A stretch of DNA of 64,000 nt from Antitrichia curtipendula (taxonomy: Eukaryota > Streptophyta > Bryopsida > Hypnales > Leucodontaceae): contig OX579635.1 in the NCBI GenBank assembly GCA_951230915.1, positions 4,960,001 through 5,024,000 on the forward strand, written 5' to 3'. Below, piece after piece: positions 46,343-57,700 of the stretch (position 1 is its first letter; each line of letters starts with the position of its first letter). The notes below the pieces were generated by a model. It ran no database searches. It saw nothing but the letters and a program-made list of their open reading frames with translations, and was not told where the DNA came from. The position numbers were made by a program, and so were the translations under genes.

Positions 46343-47659
46343 CTAAGTGCAGCAATGCATCCTCAGTCTTCTGCTGGCCGCTTCCTTTTCATCAGAGTTA
46401 CAAGCGAGCTTCTGCCGATGAATGCCTCGGAGAAAAAAACTGTTCTGTTGTAAGACCTCCATCTGCTGCTCTAACGGCAAAGTCAAAAACACACCTTCTA
46501 GAGCTTGTCCAAACCCCCACGTCAGAAGGATTTCATTTTGCGTGTCCAAATTATCAATACAGTGGATCCGCTGCCAATCCTTGATCAGTAAAACTCGATC
46601 TGGAATTCCCAGCAGCAGACCACCGGCGACTACCTCTCGGAAAATGAATACCACAAGCTTACAAAATCGTAGTGCAATGTTTCTTGAAGCTCTCAGGGCT
46701 GCAATAATTATTGGGAAAAACAACTCCAAATGCAACAAACACTCGATCACCTCTTCAGCCACTTGGGTCTTCAACAAGAGCTCCAATGCCCAACATAGTG
46801 CCTTGAGTTTTTCTTTAAAGCCAAAAACTCTCTCAACCTTAAAGCCCACTATAGTTTCTCCGAAAAGGTCGTGAAAGCTGGCATGTTTACGACAATCCTC
46901 ATGGAAACTTTCCAGCATTTCCTTCACCTCCTTGTTCACAATCGTGACCACGTCGTTCTCAAATGCAGAATGAATTTCACTTTGTCGAATGCTCGTGAAC
47001 AAGTCCTCAAACAAAGATTGAGCACTGAGGTAACTCTCCCTATCAACACTTCCATCTTGACGCAGAGCAATGCGAATGCTGTGAGAAATCTGCTGCCATA
47101 GCAACTTCTTACGATAATCCTCCTTGCCATGTTCTCCGATCCGCAACCGAGACACCACATCCTTGGCCTGGTTTCGGGGAAAATCTGAGGATGATGAGAA
47201 TTGTCGAATCCTGCGCTCATCCTCCTCAGTCCAAAGTATGGTTGACAAATACCGACAAACGGAATTCACCAATTCCAGAAACTCGATCTGAGACGCGACT
47301 CGGAGAAGCTCCAGACTGGATTTGACATCCTTGAAGTTTTTGCGGAGAGGCGTATACATGCGGGAAAAGCAGTCTGTGTAAGTTGCAACTTGTATCCCGT
47401 GAATGAGCTCCAGATTGAATTCCATGGAAGGTGGTGCATCTGGACCTGTCCACCTTGTGCTTAAGCACACTTGGAAGTACTTGCTGTGATTCTTCAACCG
47501 AGTGGAATGCACCTTCAAGACTGCCAAGGGCTCTCGGCTACTCAGGTTGGTGACTTGCTGTTGGTTGATGTCGTTGCGGACGAGGCGAATGGAAACATCT
47601 TGATGGTGGTTTATGCCGCCACACCACACTGTCATGGGCGCTTGGTGCTCTGGCTCCAT
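46343..47659 (-). CDS. BTB/POZ-domain protein, array copy C (frameshifted C terminus)
   Basis: 438 residues from the ATG at 47659, matching copies A and B through about residue 405. Then an A run (the coding-strand T run opposite 46432-46438) is one base longer than in copy B, shifting the frame, so the final 30 or so residues (from FFLRGIHRQK) are unrelated to those of A and B. It also shares with B the four-base insertion further on. Differences in the BTB region are few (NQQQVTNLSSREP, KNHSKYFQVC). The 5'-UTR intron donor GTACGT is at 47874-47873. The BTB and helical domains are intact, so it may still be active; it could also be an early pseudogene. Confidence 0.72.
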   Translation of the reverse strand: MEPEHQAPMTVWCGGINHHQDVSIRLVRNDINQQQVTNLSSREPLAVLKVHSTRLKNHSKYFQVCLSTRWTGPDAPPSMEFNLELIHGIQVATYTDCFSRMYTPLRKNFKDVKSSLELLRVASQIEFLELVNSVCRYLSTILWTEEDERRIRQFSSSSDFPRNQAKDVVSRLRIGEHGKEDYRKKLLWQQISHSIRIALRQDGSVDRESYLSAQSLFEDLFTSIRQSEIHSAFENDVVTIVNKEVKEMLESFHEDCRKHASFHDLFGETIVGFKVERVFGFKEKLKALCWALELLLKTQVAEEVIECLLHLELFFPIIIAALRASRNIALRFCKLVVFIFREVVAGGLLLGIPDRVLLIKDWQRIHCIDNLDTQNEILLTWGFGQALEGVFLTLPLEQQMEVLQQNSFFLRGIHRQKLACNSDEKEAASRRLRMHCCT

Positions 47660-47872
47660 AATTTGTGAGGCTTCTGGACGTAACCTGGATACATATACCA
47701 ATTGACACATGGGTGTGATCACAAGTTTTATACAAGGAACTGCAAGAAGTAAAATACAGTCAAGACCAACATTGATCATGAACATATCATCGATCAGCAC
47801 ATGGCCCGGAATAATACCTAGTATCGCACATGTCCAACGTGTTTTAGTTTGTATCAAGAAGGAAAAGTACGT

Positions 47873-48240
47873 ACCACGAGGTCACAAGCTTATGTGGTGA
47901 TGAGCTTTGAGAGTGCAATCGGTCAAAGATCAAGTGAAAGATTGACGCGGCTAATTACCGACTGGGAGAGAGCTGAGGAGGGGTGAGAGGTAGTCTCGTA
48001 GCAGAGAAACTTGCGACTTCTAGAACAAACAGTAAGTGGAATGAAATGAATGAGGAGGGGTCGATCAAGCTTCCACTCTTATAGTCTCAAACTATCTACC
48101 GAGGCAACAAGTGCTCTCATAGTCTGAAACTAATTACCGAGGCAACAAGTGCTCTTAGAACTCTGAAGCGGATTACTGTCGAGGCAAGAAGTGCTCCTCC
48201 TGTCTGCAGTGGATCACTACCGAGGCAGCAAGTGCCATCT
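47873..48240 (-). promoter_or_regulatory. 5' UTR exon and repeat-rich promoter of BTB copy C
   Basis: Four TACCGAGGCA(A/G)CAAGTGCT-type units between 48097 and 48235, more regular than in copies A and B and with different linkers. Confidence 0.55.
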
Positions 48241-48795
48241 CGCAGGGGCCATTTCGGACAAATACAACGGCACCATCTGCACATACATGAGCACAAGACT
48301 TCTATCTCCTCGACTTGTATTTATTGTGAACCATATGATTCATTAAATTCTTCTTAAACCCTGCTTAAATCTAGTTAAACTCTGCATAAATCCTGCTAAA
48401 ACTCTGTTAAACCCAGATTTCCGAGTCCAAAAACACACGGAGGGTCCCCCATGTGACAGACGTCGGATGCGACAAGAGGACTCTCTGGTTAATTAGGGTT
48501 TGAAATGTCGAATCTCGTGCTTCGAATCACTGTTTGCTGGCTCCCAGGCACTGATTGGACATGTTGGCAAGCATTTCTGCTGCTGCCAGGTCTCCGGAGT
48601 CTTCCGGTTACACTCAAAACCTGTTTGCTGTTTGACCTTCTCTACAACATTTCATGCTCGCTTGTCACACATTCGAACTAGGATCTATTTTAAAAGTTGG
48701 GACCCCAGCTACACCCGTGATCCGACCAGTTTGAGTGTGCTTCATTATCTTTGTAAACGGTAAACCTAATCATGGACACAGGTTTAGTTATAATC
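48234..48795 (-). pseudogene. Fragment of STP transporter gene (exon 3 start plus intron 2)
   Basis: 48234-48795 matches 14710-15190 of the sugar-transporter gene: on the minus strand the exon part reads [13 protein letters not shown] after a mutated splice site, followed upstream by intron 2 sequence including the TAAACCCTGC repeats and the GCTCGCTTGTCACACATTCG block. It holds only about 45 coding bases and cannot be a gene. Confidence 0.85.
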
Positions 48796-49975
48796 TAATG
48801 AAATTGACGGTAAGGGTATTAACAGATTTCAGCACAGCAAGAGCTTTGAATTCTCATTCCCTTCTAGCTTGCCAAGATCTAGACTCCAAGTCTCCGACCC
48901 GGGCAGTCTTGTTGGAACTATAAGTTAGATCAAATTCTGTGAGCAGTTACTTGATATCCAGGCTCCTCCAGTGTTAAAGCACAGCAAACTCAAACATGTG
49001 AGACTCCAGAGTAACTGAGAAGGAGCTTTGGTGGTTTCAATCCAGGAGCACGAAATGGAAAGCAACTCTACCTCACTTGGGAAGTTTGCGGAAATATAAA
49101 CTTGATTAATCAACTGGGCTCTCCAGAGGGATCTCATGCACAGATGGACGGCACTGTAGACGGAATACTCACAACATTGCTTCAACACAAATAACGAATG
49201 GTATTAAGTGTAGGGAGCAAATGTTTAAGTCGCTACTAGCCGGCCTCCGGCCTTCCGCTCCTCTGGATTGATGTTGAGAGATCCAGAGTGACCGTCTCGT
49301 GATCAATTCCAGGCTGTCTCAGCAGCCTCGCATTCCTTTTGTTCCCAACACGCAGTTTTTTTGCTCATCAGAGTAAAAGGAGCCTCTGTCAGACGTCACC
49401 TACTTCCTCTTGACCCCTGTCGAGGGACCGGCCTCAAAGGGGAGGAGCTTGGATCTCAACATCGACTCCCTCATTAGCCTGGGATGCTTCGAATACATCA
49501 GCCCATATCCACTCACGGCAACATATACACAAGATTTGAGGAGTTTAAGACAAGCAGTTCCAAGACAAGACATAGAGAAATGAAAAATAGAATTAATAAA
49601 TGAGGCAAACCATCTTGTGACAGCTGAACACTGGAATACAGAACGTGAAAACGCAAAAGTGCACGTCATTTCTCATTGATTGATGACCAACGGGGCATCC
49701 ATTGACTTGCGAATCATCTGCTACCTAGAAATAGTGCGGTTTCTTCAATTTTCACTTACTCTCAGACACTGCTCAGATAGAGGCTGTAATATTCAAACTC
49801 CACACAATCTGAATCTTTCGTTTCACTAAATCAAAGATTGGTCTGCAATCGACAGTCCATGCTACTTCAGCATCCTTGCAAACGATGGCCAGCAGGATTG
49901 TAACTATGAACACGGTAGATCTCCGGGATCCTCCCTTTTAATCCTTGTACTGAAGCTGGTTAGGGTCACCCAATC
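48796..49975 (+). repeat. Fourth-position copy of the BTB 3'-flank segment
   Basis: Begins CTAATGAAATTGACGGTAAGGG and ends near GAAGCTGGTTAGGGTCACCCAA, equivalent to about 18347-19315. No BTB gene follows; unique gene space starts here. Confidence 0.7.
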
Positions 49976-50080
49976 TGTTTCAGCACAGATTCCCCCAAAG
50001 CTAGAGCTTTCAAAAGAGAATGCCTGAAGATCATACAAATTAGAAGCTTCTGGAGTAAAGATTTGCATCACTGACGTGTT

Positions 50081-51213
50081 CTAGACTACGATTGGAACCT
50101 CTTTGGCCGCTCGCTCCGCACAGACTTGGGCCCATGCTTTAGCTCTTTCAGCACCTTCTTTCCATCTCTTTCTTCGAGCAGAATCACGAGCAGTTATGGC
50201 GACTTTCTTCTGCTCCCTTCGAACGTGTGCCTGCATCTGTGTTCGAAAATGCAGCACATACCCGAGTTCAGAACAACATCACAAATGACCCCCCATAAGA
50301 TAGACAAAGTGCTCTCATTGTTAAGTTAGTGGATATCAGATTCATATAGTCCTCATGTTGAGTTAATGCTAAGTTAACGTAAATGTAATGCCACTTGCCA
50401 AATAGTGATAACTCAATGTTGGTGTGATTTTCCTGTCCTTGGCATTAACTTGACGTTGCACTATTAAGCTAACGTAAAGTCAACACGCACAAGGAATTAA
50501 TGTAACATTATCTACATAATGATCTGATGGAATCTAACTACTGACCGATTGATAAATCTGTGAATTTAATAGGGGGATCCCTTTGAGATGGAACCATGGA
50601 AGATCAACCAACTTTCCCTACTAAAAGACAATTCAGAAGAAACGCAATTTGTAATGTTCGGCAGTCCCAATTGCAAGCGTACCTTAGCAAATTCCATGCG
50701 CTGTGCCATACGCTTCTGGTGGTTCCGATTCCTAACGCTCCCCTTATTAGGTCGTGAGTCAGGAATCTCTTCTCCTTCGGGAGGTATAGGCAACATTGCA
50801 TAGGGAGCTGCATTCAAAAAGCCAAAACAAGTTCTTCAAGTTGACCAGAACCACCTCAATCAGACTGACCACCAATAGAACGATTAGGGGTTAGGGTTTA
50901 TCATAAAATGAACAGAATAGTTTCCCGGCGGGGAAAAGCCACACCTACCTCCTTGCCATTTCTTCGCTCTCTTCGCGTAATGACGAACGCTCCCCAGAAG
51001 AACTGGCGCGAGAACTGGCGCTCTAGCCAGATTCCTCAACTCCTCCTGTGGAGCAAATGCTGAAGACGGGGCATTCGAACCCCCCCGAGAAGGAGCCGAT
51101 CCTGAACCAGAACCGACGTTCGAAGAAAGTAACGACGCAGAACGCAATTCTGTCGACGATGATCTAGCAGTAGACCGCAGCAGTGCCGCGGCCAAAGCTC
51201 TGTAGGCCGCCAT
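50081..51213 (-). CDS. Small basic protein, probably mitochondrial, family not identified
   Basis: 179 residues in three exons: 51213-50949, 50807-50683, 50230-50081, all GT-AG. Residues 1-80 are Ala/Ser/Arg-rich (MAAYRALAAALLRSTARSS) with few acids and a later SVRHYAKRAKKW, typical of a mitochondrial presequence. The middle contains MLPIPPEGEEIPDSRPNKG, and the C terminus is a charged, probably helical or coiled segment (RREQKKVAITARDSARRKRW). The basic, short, presequence-bearing form would suit a mitoribosomal or nucleic-acid-binding subunit, but I do not recognise the family and this is only inference. The ATG at 51213 is preferred to one at 51270. It diverges from the DUF1308 gene across a 670-bp shared upstream region. 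Confidence 0.7.
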
Positions 51214-51885
51214 AGCCCAGCTTTGAAACAGCAAAAGCACAAAACACTTGCGCTTCCAAATGGAAAGCACGAAGGGTGAAAGAACCGCACATGTTGGTTT
51301 ATACCCGGATAGTATGAATTTTCTATTTAAGGGTATTCAAGGGTATCATCAATCCAGATCACTTTGCATTGTAGACCAGTTTGTTTTCTGGCATACGGCT
51401 GAAGAATTCGTGGTCGTTGAGGGCGGCAGGTGCCATTGCTGGAGAGGATTCAAGGTCCATCGCACTCGCAATTCAACTCTGCTCCTGCAAGGAACGTTTG
51501 ATTCCACTTTTTTGCAGGTGATTTTGGAGAGGAAAAGGTTCAACTTGATTGGGGATCCTTGGTTTCGGAGTCACTCGGCCCACATTGCAGTTGAAATTTC
51601 ATGCAGTAGTTGTCGGATTGGTGCCGAATTGATGTCGAATTGATGCTGAATTGCGTCCAATTGGGGTCGAATTGGGGTCGCACTGATCTAATTTCACGAA
51701 GGGAATGCACAGTTGGTCGACTTGCTGCGGGCCTGTGGGGGAGAGTTCTGATGGATCGCATTATTCTGCCGATGGTCAAACCCTAATGGTAGGTGTGCTT
51801 TTGGTTGTTTGTTTAGGTTATCTATTACTGCTGAAGTTACACAAGTAAACCTGCTGAAGTTTTGGTTGCGGAGAAGGCGGTGACT
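51214..51885. promoter_or_regulatory. Shared divergent upstream region
   Basis: 672 bases between two divergently oriented start codons; presumably holds both promoters and 5' UTRs. It contains the 11-bp tandem repeat at 51611-51684. No TATA box stands out. Confidence 0.45.
51611..51684 (+). repeat. 11-bp tandem repeat, about seven units
   Basis: Imperfect units of the form RTGYCGAATTG or GGGTCGAATTG follow each other without gaps. Confidence 0.75.
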
Positions 51886-54054
51886 ATGGTGGGCGCTTCT
51901 GCGGACACGACACTTCAGGAGCTGCAGCAAACGGGAACTTCTTTGTGGACCAACTTGAACCGACTGCCCTCGCACGTCCTCACCTCGGACTGCCGGGCAC
52001 GTTTGCTCAAGGCCGTGCAAGCTGAACGCAACTTTGTGGATCGGTTGGCTGCTCAGGACAGAACTGCCATCGCCGACGCGCATCTGAGCAGGTCGGTGCT
52101 GTTCTGAATTTTATGGAGCAATGTTCCATTATGGCAATTTTTTTTTTGAGTTTGAATTGGAAAGTATCAGGCAATTAATGATAAGGTGGGAATTTCAATA
52201 CAATTGACGTGGAATTCACTCGTCACTATGTTAGTCGATTAGACTGATATAAATTCTGTGAGCTAGTGAATGTTTTAGCTTGGAAATTTTTGTAGTTGTA
52301 ATCCTGCTAAATTTTTGTGCAATTCAATGTTTTTAGCTCTTTTTGGCCCTGTGATTTTGAGCCCCAAACTCTTGCCAAATGTACAAACCCTCACATAGTA
52401 TCCCTGCTGTTCCCGCTGTTCACAGTTGCCTCCTATTGCCGAAGGCAAGTATCGCATATCGACAATCCCTATAGTGAAATTCTCTTGTCTTTCTTCAAAC
52501 AGATTAGACCATTAATCAAACCGACTCCATTTGATTGCAGCTCAAATTTTGGACATCTGGAAGGAATTGTGTTTGTTCTTCGAAAAGAAAGTTGGCACGT
52601 TACTGGCGCTACTGCTGCTTTGAAATCTTTCCAGATATCCTTCCCAGGTTTGTCATCCGAGGAGGATCGAGCGGATGAAGGGAAGGATGAGGTATCTTCT
52701 GTTAGCCGTTTCGCAAGTGCAGTTGATAATTCTGTGGGGATTGTAGCCCACGTTGATCTTGTCTGTACTCTTCTTGGAGAACCCGTATGGGTGGTTGTGA
52801 TCAGTAGCGGCGCGCAGAACAGGCTATGGTTTGATAAGAAGAAGAAGAAGGGTCTCCATACTCGGGTGTCTTCGTTATTGCATGTTGCATCTTTGGTCTC
52901 AGCGGCACGACCGTCGGCAGTTGTGCTGCTTGTGCGTGATGGATTTGAGAGCAAGATAGAGCAGAAACTGCTAGAAGAGTTTCAGGCCATCAAATTGTCC
53001 GATAGTGGTTTAGGGGATGAAGATCTTTTGTCAAGCTCGATCTGCAATTTTCAAGAGGTTGAAGATGGAGAATGGGTGGATGTACACTTGCCAACAAGTA
53101 ATATTAAACGCTGGACGAGCTATTGGATTCGGATCACACCTGCGATACAATTGTGTAGCACATACTGTGCAGAGAATCTTGCTTCGAAATGTGTTCTTGT
53201 AGCAGACAGTTTTCGAGAAGAGAATATTAAAGGTGAATTCTCTGTTGCTGGTTCATCTCCATGTTGGGCAGCCATCAAGAACCTTCGAGCAAGACATGGA
53301 GAATTTGATCAACTCCAACAAGACAGGAAGATTCTCAATTTGGATACTACTGCTTTGGTTGCTGTTGTATCAGAGCTGACTAATGGTGGTGCCGTGCACT
53401 TACTTAGAATGACTACGGAGGAAAGGGAGAAGCGGTTTCCAGGAATGGTTAAGTTTGTGTACGAGCAGGTGTGGGTCACCATCCTTCAACTCTTTTGTGT
53501 TGTCACCGCTGGGCAGTATGTATAATCAGGCTGACCTTTTTTCGCGATGGCAGGCACTGGTAGAGCTCGATGAACCCTTTCTTCCTCAGTTTGAAGAAAT
53601 GTTAATTGGCAAGCTACCTGTGATCTGTGAGTATGTATACGACGAGTTCACGTCCATCATTCTTACAAATGGAGGACCTCGTGAAAAGCAGCGAGCACAA
53701 GTATTGCTGAGCCAACTGAAGTAAGCAATTACTTACCTCTTGTACTGGATAATTTGGCTCATTAGGTGGTTTTCTTTCAATTTTAGGACTGGAAATGACT
53801 GTTTGACTCACGTCCAGTGATTTTAATTATGCAGGGTGGTGCCAAACTTGCCAGCCACTCGAGTGGAAGCACTCCCTGAAACCGGAAAAATCAAGCGTCG
53901 TCATAAGCTTGTCTTCGGCAGCGGCGACTTCCTGCAAGCACCCACAGTGACAGCCAACATGTCCTTTGTACGTGCCGTGCAGCAACAAGGAGTGACTTTA
54001 GCGATCATCCAACACCAACCATGTGCACTTACCGAGGGATTAGGTACGAAATAA
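51886..54054 (+). CDS. DUF1308 (C7orf25/UPF0415-like) protein
   Basis: 538 residues in four exons: 51886-52091, 52445-53468, 53554-53720, 53835-54054. It matches the conserved eukaryotic DUF1308 family (human C7orf25, Arabidopsis At1g73380 type), whose function is unknown. Landmarks: GHLEGIVFVL (residue about 100), VDLVCTLLGEPVWVVV, RPSAVVLLVRDG, then the best-conserved C-terminal part LDTTALVAVVSELTNGG, EKQRAQVLLSQL, FGSGDFLQAPTVTAN and SFVRAVQQQGV. The last block, with spaced acidic residues, has been likened to PIN-type nucleases, which I mention as family knowledge of moderate certainty. The exon 1-2 junction (AGCAG to GCAAGTATCG) fits frame and signals but could shift a few codons; the N-terminal 70 residues are the least certain part. 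The ATG at 51886 was preferred over an upstream TTG. Confidence 0.85.
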
Positions 54055-54784
54055 CCCGTCCTCAAAATAGAATTGATAACTATCGCAACGCATCTGAACT
54101 GGCAATACTGTAGCTTAGTCTAATAATAATAATAACAATAACGCTCGTCCGAAGACCATCGTGAATGAAGAGTCTGTGGGGGGTAGTTCAACTAGCCATG
54201 TCTCAAGGACATCGCTGTAGCTTAGTCTTAGTGTACAAAGGGTCAGAGGCCAATGTGTAATATCCAGTGCATACGTGACATAGAAAGTGTGCAAGCAAAT
54301 ACCTCTGGGTTCGTATTATTTAATTGTTGAACTGTGTGAAATTTCTTAACATATCATACCTCAGTCAACGTTAATGGCGATGCCAAGTTTGCCTGGAATA
54401 TTCAGGTTGCTAAATTCTCCATCTCTTTCAATCTCACAATTATACCCTTGGGGTCTCATATGTTAGAATTTTCACATAGTACTTCCTAATAATCCTAGAA
54501 TCTTTACGCTAGATCACATGTAAATTAATGTTTCTCTTGACAAAGGTGCACCATGCCTTATTCAATTTCGTGAGAACCACATTCTTAACTGTAATCTGCA
54601 ACGTTGTAATCAACCTACATTTGATATTCCGACGAAATTCTACAAACGCTATCTACATGAACCATCGTAATTATTGGCTCTGAACCGAAGGAGGAGGAAG
54701 CTTTTGAATCGAGTCTACGGAAGTTGAGCAGCTCCTTCCTCGACCCAATGCTACAGGGCCAGATCCTCTCGCACCTGCTTGTTT
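54055..54784. other. Convergent intergenic region
   Basis: 730 bases between the stops of the DUF1308 and ceramidase genes, presumably both 3' UTRs. A short (AAT)n/(AAC)n tract lies at 54121-54142. Nothing else seen. Confidence 0.5.
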
Positions 54785-57700
54785 CTAAGCTGTCACTCGG
54801 AACTCACTGGAAGCACCAGTGAAATACTCGACATCACGAAGAAAGGGTTTCCAAGCACCAAAGTGACGAATTCTATAAACACCAGGAGCGGCAGTGTTGG
54901 GCACGGTCCATTCAATGCGACCAAGGCTAGCAGCACTCAACCTGGAAGCCCGACTCCACAGAAACTTTAAACTCCAGTCATCGTCGTCGTACACGGGCTC
55001 CCATGTTGCAGTGGCACGAAGGATTTCAACCACGGCGAACGTTCCCTCGGTGAGCAAATCGTTGCGAGGATTGGCGGTGTGGAACACCACCGCCACGGTC
55101 TCGCCCATTCGAAAGGCAGCATGCAGTGGCACGTCTTGTTTGAGGTCACCGAATGTGACTCCTGTGGGTGTTTTGTCGACCACCACGCCTGGAAGGAACT
55201 CGAGTTGTTGGTCGAGGAGGTTTGGTGGTGGTGGCCCTGGTGGCAGGTCTTCTTCTTGGGCTAGCGCTGTGGCTAGTTTCTGAAATTCCTGGATGTAGCC
55301 CTGGAGTGTGTGGGGACCAAAAAGAGTGGATGCTCCCTGCAAGTCATCAAAAAGGAATGGCTGAGTAAAGCAAAACGACATCATCTCTTGGCATGCAGGG
55401 GTAGTTTTCATCATAATCGTCAATTTCGTTTTATTGGCGCGATTCTGGGTGCCCAAGTATTCAGCTCTAAAAACGAGGGCTGGTGTAGGTTTGCACAAAG
55501 CTCTCAAGGATAGGACTCGAGTACATTTACAAACCGCAAGGGTAGTTCCTGTCAACCACAGAGCACAGGCCTACACTGAAGGGGTGGGCAGGCAACATGG
55601 TTGGAAATATATGCTCATGTTCGTTAAATGACTTGTTGCAGAGCACCAAAATTTGTAACATCAAGTGCAGAGAGCTCTAAAAAGTAGGAGCTTTATAGAT
55701 ATGAGTGGTTTTCTGGAATACTTCAAAAGAACTGACCTCATATCTTTGAACTTGATATTCCTCAAAGGTTGTAATGTACTGAGAGTAGTCGCCTGCCAGA
55801 CCAGCAATGACAACGTGGGTGTTGGAATCAAATTGGCCACGTCCTTTTTCCACCAGGGTCGCCTTCACCGCAGCTCGCAATCGTCGACCAGCCATTGTCG
55901 TCATCTCTGGACACAAGGACGAGGATTCGGTCCGGGCAGGATTCTTATCAAAGGGAAGAGTATGTATAGAATTTACAGGCGCGTAGCCTCTCTGGAATTT
56001 CAATGGAAATGGTGACTGACGTCTATTCCTTACCTCCAGGTACCGACAGGATGATGAATTGCCCAATTTGAAGTATCTGGATTGGCAACACTGATGACTG
56101 CAGGAAAACAAAATAATATCAGACGGGCGATAATAACTGAAGCAGGACAGATGAGTCCTGCCGATATTTGACAACACAGTTATTTTATCCCCGGGCTCTC
56201 TTACATTCATTTCATTCTAACTGGGAGATCGATCCATGGCATTGGTTCAATTTCTAAGCTGGAATGTTTTCTCAAACTCATTCCTTCAACATGTGCAATC
56301 TAAAGTCTGTAACGCTGAGGTACCGGTTTTTACGATATCAAGATTTCTACATTTTGTAGATTTCGCACAATATTTGAAAAATCTTAGAGGTTAATAGAAG
56401 CTCTGAGAAGGCTTGCACCGGAAATTATCTAGTCTATTGAAAAAGACTCAGACCACAAACTTATTGAAACTAGACATCGCACAAAGGACACTATGTTCGG
56501 AGTGTGGAAAGTCAGCAGATATAGTTACCGTCCATGCGTAAGGTCTAGATATCTCGCCCGTGTCCAAAAGAATGGGCTTTGGCTTGTGGCAATTAATCTG
56601 CACCATGCTCGGCTTATGTAGTACTCCACCTACGAACCTCCAGAAAAGATTTCCCTGCATGATACCAAGAGCCAAAACTGTCAGTTAAGTGCACGGAGTG
56701 CTAAGAGCAAAAGCTATTTTTAACAAGAGGCACCCTAAAAACTGCCAATCTCTTGAAATTCTGCCCTTTTGATGCATGCATATGACAAATATATGACAAA
56801 GTAGCTCAATCAGATGTGTACACAATATGCCAAATCTGAGGGTATGCCAATTATGCAGGGAATGAGACAGTACAGAGTGTGTCACTCGAGAGGGTTGTGT
56901 GTACCTTGCTGTCCGCTTGGGTGAAATCAAAAGCGCCAGGTCCATCAGTGGTTCCAGCAGCGAAGCTGAACCCCACCGCGGCGGGACATGTGGAAACCAC
57001 TTCCCCAGATGGAAGAGTCACTGAAAGGCTTGTCATGTTGACGTACGTCTGTTTGTAGGAGATTTTGCCAAGTACTTGAATCTTCGCTTCCTGGAACAAT
57101 TTTATTGCACCTCCAGCCTGCTTCTCACCAACAAGCCTCGTGCTCTCGAAGTGATCCCTCGGGAATCTGATCATAGAAGGCCCATGTTTCAAACATCTCC
57201 GATTCTCCACGTGGATTAACAATATATCATAACATCATTCAGCAACGAGCCAAGGAAATTTCCGGGAGTCATTGAAGGCTTGTAATTAGTTTTGTTGATG
57301 TGAAATGAATCAAATCGCCATTCAGACCACCACCGTCTTCCTACATTCCTTAACCATTCTCTAACCTTGGAACTGGGATGATAAGTTTTAAGCCTAAAAG
57401 AGAGGCAATATATCCTCCCTCTTTCCTTTTACGTACTCTTGGGAACAATCTCGAGACCTGAATAATGCTTCAATGATACTCTCTAATTTTTTTAATTTTT
57501 TCTAAAAGTTTTTGAAACCATCTAATTGTGACCACGTTTCAAGTATTCCAAGAAGGAGAGCGACCATCACTTACGCAGGACCTCGACCGACACACTGTTG
57601 ACTCTTCCCATTGCAAGTACTCCTCTGAAAGTCGCAAGGCAGTCCTGAATCCACGCAGAACGGTCCCAATGTATTCGGAGTCGTATCACCGACATTGCTC

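Larger units (their letters stand above)
44810..48240. repeat. Macro-unit 3 (partial) of the BTB array
   Basis: Contains the 3'-flank segment, BTB gene C and its promoter repeats, then ends abruptly within a promoter repeat unit where the sugar-transporter fragment begins. Confidence 0.7.
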
